Assembly: GCF_004331685.1 (NCBI RefSeq)
Contig: NZ_SJSM01000003.1
Coordinates: 483,544-547,543, forward strand
Source of the DNA: Pedobacter hiemivivus
Lineage (GTDB): Bacteria > Bacteroidota > Bacteroidia > Sphingobacteriales > Sphingobacteriaceae
Direction of reading: 5' to 3'
Length of the DNA: 64,000 bases
The notes below the pieces were generated by a model. The model was not told the origin of the DNA. It saw nothing but the letters and a program-made list of their open reading frames with translations, and did no database searches. Positions 1 to 7,955 of the stretch are shown here, one piece after another. The position numbers were made by a program, and so were the translations under genes. Within the stretch, counting starts at the first letter, position 1, and each line of letters begins with the position of its first letter.

Positions 1-1311
1 TTACCATGTTTGTTGTGCTCAGTTGCGTATGGGCAAACTGGAGATAGTAATAAAGTGCTCAGCAATGCTTCTCTTCAGGAGATTATAAATTATGCCTTAG
101 TCAATAAGCCCGGAGTTAAACAATCTTTGATAGATGAAGAGATAGGCGAGCGGGATATCATGTCTGCGCTATCGGGTTGGTTTCCTCAAATTAAGGGTGA
201 TGCCAACTACAATTACAACCTGAAACAGCAGGTAAGTACGTTGACGATGAATGGTGAGACTTCGCTATTGGTGCTCGGCACAAAACATACCTCTGCATTT
301 ACTTTACAGGCCGATCAGAAATTTCTGGATGCTGGGCTAATTCAGGCTTCCAAAGCTTCGAAATATTACAGACAACAATATAAGCAAAGTACGGAAAATG
401 CAAAGATCAATACCGTAGTTAGTGTAAGTAAGGCTTATTTTGATGTGCTCACCAGCAAGGAGCAATTAAAGATTATTGGTGAAAATATTGCGCGATTAGA
501 GAAACAGCTCAAAGATGCGAAGGCACAATATGAAAATGGACTGGTAGACAAAACGGATTATCAGCGGGCGCAGATCAGCCTGAGCAATTCTAAAGCGGAT
601 AAAAAGCGGGCTGAGGAGCTGATTAAATACAAGTATACTTATCTTAAAGAGTTGATAGGGTATGGGGGCGATAAAGATTTTAGCCTGAACTTTGATGCGG
701 TAAAGATGGAAAATGAAATTCTGATCGATACCAATCAAAGGGAGACCTATGAGAATAGAGTGGAATATCGGTTATTGCAAACTCAAAAGCAATTGCAGCA
801 CCTGAATACAAGCTATAATAAATGGTCTTTCCTGCCCAGTATCTCCGGATTTATCAATTACAACTGGAATTACCTCAATAATAATTTTGGCGATCTATAT
901 GACACAAATTACCCGAGTTCCTTATTGGGGCTAAAATTGAGTCTGCCTATTTTCCAAGGAACAAAAAGAATTCAGGAGCTTAGAAAATCACAGTTACAGG
1001 AGCTAAGGATAGATCTTGACTTGGCAAACGCCAGAAATCAAATCAAAAGTCAGTATGAGCAGGCAATGGCCACTTATAAAGCCAATTTGAATGATTGGAA
1101 AACGGCGGGAGCAAATGTGGAGATTTCCAGACAGGTATACCAAACCATCAAATTGCAATACGACGAGGGCATAAAAGCTTATCTGGATCTGATGACCTCG
1201 GAAACAGATCTGCGTACCGCTCAGCTCAACTATTTGAATTCTTTGTACAGTCTTCTTTCTTCCAGATTGGATGTACAACAAGCATTAGGCACAATTACCG
1301 TAAACCAATAA
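1..1311 (+). CDS. TolC-family outer membrane efflux protein (5' partial)
   Basis: Outer membrane channel of a tripartite RND efflux pump. The reading frame is open to the left edge of the window: codons 1-3 upstream of a TTG at 10 continue the hydrophobic end of a signal peptide ending near AYGQ, so the true start lies outside. The mature part shows the two tandem outer-membrane-efflux repeats of TolC (about the first and second halves), long helical stretches rich in Q, K and E, and the typical late stretch around IKLQYDEGIKAYLDLM. It is followed 9 bp later by the periplasmic adaptor and then the RND pump, so the three form one operon. Family assignment is firm; the substrate cannot be told. 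Confidence 0.93.
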   Translation, partial: LPCLLCSVAYGQTGDSNKVLSNASLQEIINYALVNKPGVKQSLIDEEIGERDIMSALSGWFPQIKGDANYNYNLKQQVSTLTMNGETSLLVLGTKHTSAFTLQADQKFLDAGLIQASKASKYYRQQYKQSTENAKINTVVSVSKAYFDVLTSKEQLKIIGENIARLEKQLKDAKAQYENGLVDKTDYQRAQISLSNSKADKKRAEELIKYKYTYLKELIGYGGDKDFSLNFDAVKMENEILIDTNQRETYENRVEYRLLQTQKQLQHLNTSYNKWSFLPSISGFINYNWNYLNNNFGDLYDTNYPSSLLGLKLSLPIFQGTKRIQELRKSQLQELRIDLDLANARNQIKSQYEQAMATYKANLNDWKTAGANVEISRQVYQTIKLQYDEGIKAYLDLMTSETDLRTAQLNYLNSLYSLLSSRLDVQQALGTITVNQ

Positions 1312-1320
1312 AGTACTGAA

Positions 1321-2433
1321 ATGAAGACGATTAATCACGTAAAACTAGGCATTGTTATTTTGGGGTCCATTTCTTTAGCGTCATGCGGTGGAGATAAGGC
1401 TGCACAGCAGCAGGCTGGGCCTCCTCCGGCAACGCCGGTATCTGTTTATAAGGTGGTTTCTGAACCGGTTACAACGGTGGATACTTACCCAGGGGTAGTT
1501 GTGGCGCTGGATGAAGTGGAAATTCGAGCTCAGGTTGGTGGTTTTATTACTGCTATCTATGTGCGCGATGGACAAAGAGTGAGCAAGGGGCAGAAGCTTT
1601 ACGAAATTGACCGGACAAAATATCTGGCTGCATACAATTCTGCGAAAGCAAATGTAAATATGGCACAGGCCAATCGTGATAAGGCTAAAAAGGATGCCGA
1701 GCGTTATAAAAATCTGGCTGCTCAGGATGCGATCGCAAAGCAACGTGTGGATTACGCCTTAACCGATCTCGCCAATGCGGAATCGCAGGTGGCGTCGGCA
1801 AAAGCTACGCTCTCTGCGGCAAATAACGACCTTCAGAATGCGGTAATCGTAGCTCCGCTAACTGGCACAATAGGAATCTCGCAGGTGAAAGTGGGAGCCT
1901 TGGTTGCGCCTTCTACCACGCTTTTAAATACGGTTTCTAAGGGAAATCCGATTGCAGTAGACATCTCCGTAAATCAGGGGGATATTCCTCATTTCCAGAA
2001 AATGAAAGACAACCCAGGGGCGATAAAAGATTCGCTCTTAACGATACAACTCCAGGACGGCAGCTTATATACGCGTCAAGGTAGGATTATAACGATAGAC
2101 CGTGCAGTGGATCCTGCAACAGGAACGATAAAGGTTAGGGTAAGCTATCCGAATGAAGCTGGAAAGCTGATTGCGGGGATGACGGTGAATCTTAAAGTAT
2201 TAAACAAATCTACAGAAAACGAAGTGGTGATTCCTTATAAAGCAGTAATAGAGCAGTTGGGTGCATATAATGTTTATGTGGTGGCTGATAGCAATAAGGC
2301 AGAACAACGCATCATTCAGCTAGGGAAGCAATTCGATAAAAGTGTAGTCGTGAAAGAAGGTTTGAAGGTTGGAGAGGTGATTGTCGATGAAGGATCCCAA
2401 AATGTAAGGCCTGGTGCCGTGGTAAAATTTTAA
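1321..2433 (+). CDS. RND efflux periplasmic adaptor (AcrA/HlyD family lipoprotein)
   Basis: Membrane fusion protein linking the inner-membrane RND pump to the TolC-type channel. It has a lipoprotein signal with lipobox LASC (Cys22), a biotinyl-lipoyl-like domain (about residues 55-100 and 165-205, with GQRVSKGQKLYEID and APLTGTIGISQVKVG), a helical hairpin between them and a C-terminal beta-barrel/MP domain. At 370 residues it is normal AcrA size. The ATG at 1321 begins a standard lipoprotein leader. It lies between the channel gene (9 bp) and the pump gene (15 bp). Substrate unknown. Confidence 0.93.
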   Translation: MKTINHVKLGIVILGSISLASCGGDKAAQQQAGPPPATPVSVYKVVSEPVTTVDTYPGVVVALDEVEIRAQVGGFITAIYVRDGQRVSKGQKLYEIDRTKYLAAYNSAKANVNMAQANRDKAKKDAERYKNLAAQDAIAKQRVDYALTDLANAESQVASAKATLSAANNDLQNAVIVAPLTGTIGISQVKVGALVAPSTTLLNTVSKGNPIAVDISVNQGDIPHFQKMKDNPGAIKDSLLTIQLQDGSLYTRQGRIITIDRAVDPATGTIKVRVSYPNEAGKLIAGMTVNLKVLNKSTENEVVIPYKAVIEQLGAYNVYVVADSNKAEQRIIQLGKQFDKSVVVKEGLKVGEVIVDEGSQNVRPGAVVKF

Positions 2434-2448
2434 AAGAATTTTAAGCTT

Positions 2449-5400
2449 ATGATCTCAGAAGTATTTATCAGACGCCCGGTCACGGCCATCGTTATATCCA
2501 TAATCATTGTTGTTATTGGCGTTATTGTCATCACAACCTTACCAATCAGTCAGTATCCTAGTATTGCGCCGCCCACGGTGACCGTTTCTGGAGCCTATAC
2601 TGGGGCTGATGCGCAAACGGTGGAGCAGACCGTGACCACCCCTATAGAGAGTCAGATCAACGGTACCCCTGGAATGAAGTATCTATCTTCCAATAGTACC
2701 TCTGATGGGCGGTCCTCGATAACTGTTACGTTTGAGGTGGGGACCAATATTGACATCGCTGCATTAGATGTGCAGAATAGGGTAGGCATTGCCGAACCAT
2801 CCTTGCCAGAGGCCGTTACCCGTTTGGGGGTTACCACTAAGAAAGCGAACAATGATATTTTGATGGTGGTAGGTTTGTTTTCGCCGAATGGGACTTACGA
2901 TGATAAATTTATCTCAAATTACATCAACTTGTATGTAAAAGATGCTTTGTTACGTGTTCAGGGGGTTGGTGATGTTCAAGCCTTTGGTCAGCCTTTTAGT
3001 ATGCGGATTTGGCTTGATGCCAATAAACTGGCCAATTATGGCCTTACGCCAGCTAATGTATCGGCAGCTGTCCAGGAGCAAAATGTTCGGGTTCCTGGGG
3101 GAAGTGTAGGCGCTCCTCCACAACGAAACAATCAGACATTTGAATTTTCTGTGCTCCTTGACGGCGATTTGAATACAGAAGAGCAGTTTAAAAACATTGT
3201 GATCAAAACCGGGCAGGACGGTTCTGTAGTTTTCCTAAAAGATGTGGCAAGAATAGAATTGGGAGCCTTTAGTTATGCTATTAACTCTAAAGTGAATGGA
3301 AAAGTGGCTTCCCTGATGATGATTAATCAGACTCCGGGTGGGAATGCTGTACAAACTGCTGATGGTATTCAAAAAGCGTTAGATCAATTAAAGAAGTCTT
3401 TTCCAAAAGATCTGGATTATACCGTTCCTTATGAAACGGTTACAGTGGTGAAATTGTCAATTGAAGGTGTGGTTCATACGTTGATTGAAGCATTGGTTCT
3501 GGTTACACTGGTGGTGTTTTTCTTCCTCCAAAGCTGGCGGGCTACATTGATTCCGGTATTGGCCATTCCGGTTTCCATCATAGGTACTTTTATCTTTTTC
3601 ACGTTTTTCGGCTTCTCGATCAACGTATTGACCATGTTTGGTTTTGTGCTCGCGATTGGTATTGTGGTGGATGATGCTATTGTGGTGGTAGAGGCGGTGC
3701 AGCATTATATGGATCATGATGGCTTATCGGCTCCGGAAGCGACCAGGAGAGCGATGAATGACATTACGGCACCGGTAATTGCCATTGCCTTGATTTTAGC
3801 TGCGGTATTTATTCCGGTTGGATTTATTCCGGGAATGGTTGGACAGCTGTATCAGCAATTTGCCATTACCATTGCTGTTTCGGTATTAATTTCCGCTTTT
3901 ATAGCGCTTTCTCTCACCCCGGCCTTGTGTTCGATCTTGTTAACCCCAATGAATTTAAATAAAGACTCTAAAGGGTTGAACAAGTTCTTTTTTAAGTTTA
4001 ATAGGTGGTTTGCCAAGGTTACACATAATTACTCTATGGGGGTTAAAAAGGCCTTAAAATCTATTCCACTAGTGATGATAATCCTGCTTTGTATTTATCT
4101 GGGAACTGGCGGTATGTTTGTAAAAAAACCAACTGGTTTTATCCCTAATGAGGATGCCGGGATCTTTTTAGTTGGTGCAACTTTACCTGAAGGTTCCGCT
4201 ATGGTTCGTACAGATGCGTTTATTAAACGAATTACAGACAGTATCCGCAACAATTACCCTGAAGTACACAATATTACCTCCTTAAGTGGCATCAATATCT
4301 TGAACAGGTCCTTTAAATCAAATGCAGCTACTTTCTTTGTTCAGCTTAAAAATTGGGATCAGCGTAAAAGGAATGTGACTACAATCATGGCAGGTGTAAG
4401 TAAATCGTTTGCCGGTGATAAGGACGGTAGCGTTCTGGTGGTTTCGCCACCGGCAATCCCGGGATTGGGAATTAGCGGTGGTTTTAGTTTGCAGATTCAA
4501 GAGAAACAGAGTGGAGACATTAAGATGTTTGAAGCCAATGTTGGGAAGTTCCTCGCTGCGGCAAATCAACGACCCGAAATAGGCATGGCTTATACCTTGT
4601 TTAATTCCAGAACACCAAACTATAAGGTGCAGGTGGATCGGGAACAGGCGAAGAAAATGGGTGTTTCTATTGGTGCAATATATAGTACGATTTCGACTTA
4701 TCTGGGCAGTAGCTACATCAATGATTTTACTAAATATGGAAGGAACTTCCGGGTGGTTAGTCAGGCTGATACCAATTATAGGACAAATATTGAAAACCTG
4801 AAACATCTTCGGGTAATGAATGCGCAGGGTGTTTCTGTCCCACTAAGTTCATTGGTTTCTTATAAGGTGATAGAGAATGCATCTATCATTAGTCACTATA
4901 ACCTTTTCCGCTCTATAGAGGTCGGGGGAGCAGCGAAGCCGGGGAGTAGCTCGGGTGATGCACTCAAAGCGTTACAGGAAGTGGCTGCCCAAACTTTACC
5001 TGCCAATTATGCTTATGACTTTTCTGGTTTGAGTTTGGAAGAAACGGAAGCTGGAAATAGTACTACAATGATTTTCTCTTTGGTTATCATCTTTGTTTTT
5101 CTATTACTTGCGGCCTTGTATGAGAGCTGGTCGGTTCCTTTTTCGATATTACTTTCGGTACCGCTAGGTTTATTTGGAGCTATCCTGGCTTTAAGCTTCC
5201 TGCCAAAACTAGACAATAACATTTATGCTCAGGTGGGATTGATTACCCTGATTGGTTTATCTGCAAAGAATGCGATTCTGATTGTCGAATTTGCGAAGGA
5301 AAGGGTAGACTGGGGAATGGAGCTTATTGCGGCTACGATAGAAGCTGTTAGGTTAAGGCTTAGACCAATCATCATGACTTCATTAGCCTTTATACTGGGT

Positions 5401-5628
5401 GTTATCCCGCTGATTCTGTCTGCTGGTGCTGGTGCAGTTTCCCGTCAGACTATTGGCTGGACTGTAGCGGCAGGGATGCTGTCGGCAACCTTACTTGCGA
5501 TATTCATCGTTCCTGTATTGTTTGTCTTGATTACCAGATTTGCATACGGCAAAAAGAAACTGGCGGAATTACAAGCTTCCTATAAGCCAGAGGATCATAA
5601 AAACACACTGCATGCAGATGAGGATTAA
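2449..5628 (+). CDS. RND multidrug efflux pump, AcrB/HAE-1 family
   Basis: Proton-driven inner-membrane exporter of 1059 residues, the usual AcrB length. It opens with the family hallmark MISEVFIRRPVTAIVIS. The proton-relay residues are at AcrB-equivalent places: the Asp pair in TM4 (VVDDAIVVVEA, D408/D409) and the Lys in TM10 (SAKNAILIVEF, K940). Twelve hydrophobic segments and two large periplasmic loops are visible. It is the last gene of the operon and is followed by a rho-independent terminator. Hydrophobic and amphiphilic toxic compounds are the family's usual substrates; nothing here narrows that. Confidence 0.96.
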   Translation: MISEVFIRRPVTAIVISIIIVVIGVIVITTLPISQYPSIAPPTVTVSGAYTGADAQTVEQTVTTPIESQINGTPGMKYLSSNSTSDGRSSITVTFEVGTNIDIAALDVQNRVGIAEPSLPEAVTRLGVTTKKANNDILMVVGLFSPNGTYDDKFISNYINLYVKDALLRVQGVGDVQAFGQPFSMRIWLDANKLANYGLTPANVSAAVQEQNVRVPGGSVGAPPQRNNQTFEFSVLLDGDLNTEEQFKNIVIKTGQDGSVVFLKDVARIELGAFSYAINSKVNGKVASLMMINQTPGGNAVQTADGIQKALDQLKKSFPKDLDYTVPYETVTVVKLSIEGVVHTLIEALVLVTLVVFFFLQSWRATLIPVLAIPVSIIGTFIFFTFFGFSINVLTMFGFVLAIGIVVDDAIVVVEAVQHYMDHDGLSAPEATRRAMNDITAPVIAIALILAAVFIPVGFIPGMVGQLYQQFAITIAVSVLISAFIALSLTPALCSILLTPMNLNKDSKGLNKFFFKFNRWFAKVTHNYSMGVKKALKSIPLVMIILLCIYLGTGGMFVKKPTGFIPNEDAGIFLVGATLPEGSAMVRTDAFIKRITDSIRNNYPEVHNITSLSGINILNRSFKSNAATFFVQLKNWDQRKRNVTTIMAGVSKSFAGDKDGSVLVVSPPAIPGLGISGGFSLQIQEKQSGDIKMFEANVGKFLAAANQRPEIGMAYTLFNSRTPNYKVQVDREQAKKMGVSIGAIYSTISTYLGSSYINDFTKYGRNFRVVSQADTNYRTNIENLKHLRVMNAQGVSVPLSSLVSYKVIENASIISHYNLFRSIEVGGAAKPGSSSGDALKALQEVAAQTLPANYAYDFSGLSLEETEAGNSTTMIFSLVIIFVFLLLAALYESWSVPFSILLSVPLGLFGAILALSFLPKLDNNIYAQVGLITLIGLSAKNAILIVEFAKERVDWGMELIAATIEAVRLRLRPIIMTSLAFILGVIPLILSAGAGAVSRQTIGWTVAAGMLSATLLAIFIVPVLFVLITRFAYGKKKLAELQASYKPEDHKNTLHADED

Positions 5629-5655
5629 TGCTGAATGTAAACAGATACAAACATA

Positions 5656-5687
5656 AAAAGCTTCTCCTAAGGGAAGCTTTTGTTTTT
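5656..5687 (+). terminator. Rho-independent terminator of the RND operon
   Basis: A 9-bp perfect stem (AAAAGCTTC, 5656-5664, with GAAGCTTTT, 5673-5681) and a short loop are followed by TGTTTTT. It sits 28 bp after the pump stop codon. Confidence 0.8.
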
Positions 5688-5719
5688 AACAGGTAAATGT
5701 TAGGGTTAGTTAATAATAA

Positions 5720-6034
5720 TTATAAAATAAGGATTAATAATAAAATAATGATAATGATTGCACCTACTGAAAGGTAAACGCCGCCTGCACCTAATGCACG
5801 AGCTTGTGATTTTAATTCTCTCAACTCTTTACGAAGCTCTTTTTTCTCTGCTCTGGATAAATCAGATTTATCCATATTTCTGATCTCTTGCACACGGTTA
5901 GTAATCCGTTCAACCTGAACCTTCTGTTCTGCAGTCATTTCAGTCTTTGCCTTATTGTTTTCAGCTGCACTAACTGTATTTGCACTTATTCCAAGTGTAA
6001 ATATTAAGATTAACGAGTAAATTAACTTCTTCAT
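5720..6034 (-). CDS. Small secreted/membrane protein with coiled-coil middle and hydrophobic C-terminal tail
   Basis: A 104-residue protein of no family I can name. It has a clear signal peptide (MKKLIYSLILIFTLGISANTVSA), then a strongly charged helical stretch of about 55 residues rich in E, K and R, and ends in GAGGVYLSVGAIIIIILLLILIL, a membrane anchor that runs to the very last residue. The gene stands alone between two terminators and is convergent with the RND operon. Such proteins are common in Sphingobacteria; no function is proposed. Confidence 0.75.
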   Translation of the reverse strand: MKKLIYSLILIFTLGISANTVSAAENNKAKTEMTAEQKVQVERITNRVQEIRNMDKSDLSRAEKKELRKELRELKSQARALGAGGVYLSVGAIIIIILLLILIL

Positions 6035-6065
6035 AATGTTCTGTTTTTGTAGTTAGTTATAAAAC

Positions 6066-6099
6066 AAAAAACCTACCAAAATGATTTGGTAGGTTTTTT
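6066..6099 (-). terminator. Strong terminator hairpin, downstream of the SIMPL gene
   Basis: A 15-bp perfect stem (6066-6080 with 6085-6099) and a 4-nt loop. The outer part is A/T-only, giving a U-tract in either direction. It ends the minus-strand transcript coming from lspA/SIMPL and isolates the small gene that starts at 6034. Confidence 0.85.
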
Positions 6100-6167
6100 A
6101 CATTGTTTTAAAGAAAACTGTATAGTGTTCTGGTCAGATTAAAAATTATTTGATCTCAAATTCAGAA

Positions 6168-6881
6168 TTAGAATCCTTTGATCTCAAATACTACATTCAT
6201 CTGGTAGCTTAATTTTATCTTTTTAAAATCAATCTCAGCTGGTGGTGCACCTGCCATATCCGCACTCTCTGCTTTCATCATCATTACATTAGCACGATAC
6301 ATTGGCTGAGGAAAAGATTCGTTGTTTATTTCCTGAATATCTATTGCACTACCTAGCTTATCACCAAGGGCTTGAACCAGGTAGGTTGCTTTTTCTTTTG
6401 CTGCTAAAAGTGCTTTAATTTTTAGCTCTTTTTTTAAGCTTTCAATTTTCGAATAATCGTAGCTATCAATATTGGTATAAGCAATACCTTTTGGATCTAG
6501 CTCATCAATTATAGCATTCCATTTATTTAAATCGGTTACTTTTAAGCGATATTGTTTGCTTGCCAGGTAATCCGGATTTTTCTTTTTCTGAACTACTGCA
6601 GTATAGCTGGATAAATTAGTGATTGTTAAATTCTCCTTTGCAATTCCTGCATTTTGTACTGCTTTAAACAGTTCGTTCTCTAAGGTTGTAATTTCTACTT
6701 TTTTCTTGCTGTTGCCATCTTTTAGGTATTCCTTTAAAGAGATGCTGATATAAATGATATCAGGTGTAACTTCAGTTTCGGCAGATCCGCTAACATTGAT
6801 TTTCTTCCGTAAATCTACTTGTTGAGCCATAGCGCTAACACTAAATAAGGCAACGATGGCAAGGCTTAATAATTTTTTCAT
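6168..6881 (-). CDS. SIMPL domain-containing periplasmic protein (DUF541)
   Basis: A 237-residue exported protein with signal peptide MKKLLSLAIVALFSVSAMAQ. It begins the mature part with the family pattern INVSGSAETEVTPDIIYISI, typical of SIMPL/DUF541 (YggE-like) proteins. The family has been linked to oxidative stress protection and cell-surface roles, but no reaction is known. It lies 84 bp after lspA on the same strand and may share that transcript; a strong hairpin follows it. Confidence 0.85.
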   Translation of the reverse strand: MKKLLSLAIVALFSVSAMAQQVDLRKKINVSGSAETEVTPDIIYISISLKEYLKDGNSKKKVEITTLENELFKAVQNAGIAKENLTITNLSSYTAVVQKKKNPDYLASKQYRLKVTDLNKWNAIIDELDPKGIAYTNIDSYDYSKIESLKKELKIKALLAAKEKATYLVQALGDKLGSAIDIQEINNESFPQPMYRANVMMMKAESADMAGAPPAEIDFKKIKLSYQMNVVFEIKGF

Positions 6882-6965
6882 AATATGGTGTTTTTCATTT
6901 GTGTATTTGATATATAGATGAAACTTTTAGATCAATTCCATATCAATATTTCAAAATGGGGTCAA

Positions 6966-7568
6966 TTAATCTTCAACCATCTCATTATTAGGGCTTATTT
7001 CTTCAACAACTTCTTCTTTGAAGTATGATTTTTGAAAAACAAGGATCAGGATTACGCCAACAGATATTGCCGCATCAGCGATGTTAAACACCGGTCTGAA
7101 GAAGATAAAATCTTCACCACCCCATATCGGCACCCATTTAGGGAACACACCTTGTACCAATGGGAAGTAGAACATGTCTACTACACGACCATGGAACAAG
7201 GTTGCATAACCATATATTTTACCATAAAGTACGGAGTCGATAATATTTCCCAATGCACCTGCAAAGATCAAAGCAACATTCAAAATCAGACCTCTGTGAT
7301 ACTTTCTCTTAATCAGGTAGCATAAGCCATAGCCAATTCCGGCAACAGCAGCAATTCTGAATAAAGATAAAGCCAGTTTGCCAAATTCGCCACCAAACTC
7401 TAACCCGAAGGCCATTCCATTGTTCTCGGTAAAATGGATAATAAACCAATTGCCAATGATCTTGAATTCTTGACCAAGGTACATATTGGTTTTTATCCAG
7501 GTTTTTAAAAGCTGATCAGCAAGTAAAACAAAGAATATAACTAATAAAGGTTTTGTAAAGCCTTTCAT
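6966..7568 (-). CDS. lspA: Lipoprotein signal peptidase (signal peptidase II)
   Basis: Inner-membrane aspartyl protease that removes the signal peptide of prolipoproteins after lipidation. Four membrane segments are visible. The two catalytic aspartates are in the conserved contexts GNIID (D111) and FNIADAA (D165), and the N-terminal DQLLKTWI motif is present. At 200 residues it is longer than the E. coli enzyme (about 164) because of loops and a charged tail, as is usual in Bacteroidota. Its ATG overlaps the stop of the DksA-like gene by 1 bp (TAATG), so the two are translationally coupled. The many lipoproteins in this window are its expected substrates. Confidence 0.96.
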   Translation of the reverse strand: MKGFTKPLLVIFFVLLADQLLKTWIKTNMYLGQEFKIIGNWFIIHFTENNGMAFGLEFGGEFGKLALSLFRIAAVAGIGYGLCYLIKRKYHRGLILNVALIFAGALGNIIDSVLYGKIYGYATLFHGRVVDMFYFPLVQGVFPKWVPIWGGEDFIFFRPVFNIADAAISVGVILILVFQKSYFKEEVVEEISPNNEMVED

Positions 7569-7948
7569 TACGACTGCTTCAATTTAGCTTCCATACTTAA
7601 AGTAGCATGAGGAACTGCACGTAAACGCTCTTTTTGGATCAGTTTGCCTGTTTCTCTGCAAATGCCATAAGTTTTGTTCTCAATGCGTACCAATGCGGCT
7701 TCTAAATTCTCTATGAACTTTTTCTGACGTGCTGCCAGTTGGTTCAATTGCTCTTTTTCTAATGTTGCAGAACCATCTTCTAATGTTTTATAGGTTCCAG
7801 AAGTATCTTCAGTTCCATTAGAGTTAGGGCTGCTCAATGAATTGGTCAGATCAAGAAACTCTTGTCTAGCCATTCTCAATTTTTCAAGAATTAGTTCTTT
7901 AAATTCTTGTAGTTCATTGTCTGAATACCTTGTTTTTTCTTTTTCCAT
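7568..7948 (-). CDS. TraR/DksA-family transcription regulator, zinc ligands mostly lost
   Basis: A 126-residue DksA-like protein: an N-terminal coiled-coil hairpin (about 10-90) and a C-terminal globular motif YGICRETGKLIQKERLRAVPHATLS. DksA proteins bind in the RNA polymerase secondary channel and act with ppGpp. In E. coli DksA four cysteines hold zinc; here only the first remains (Cys97), with Thr100, Ser118 and Ala121 at the other three sites, so zinc binding is unlikely. The gene sits between ileS (7 bp) and lspA (1-bp overlap), a fixed arrangement in Bacteroidota. Confidence 0.88.
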   Translation of the reverse strand: MEKEKTRYSDNELQEFKELILEKLRMARQEFLDLTNSLSSPNSNGTEDTSGTYKTLEDGSATLEKEQLNQLAARQKKFIENLEAALVRIENKTYGICRETGKLIQKERLRAVPHATLSMEAKLKQS

Positions 7949-7955
7949 AATAAAA

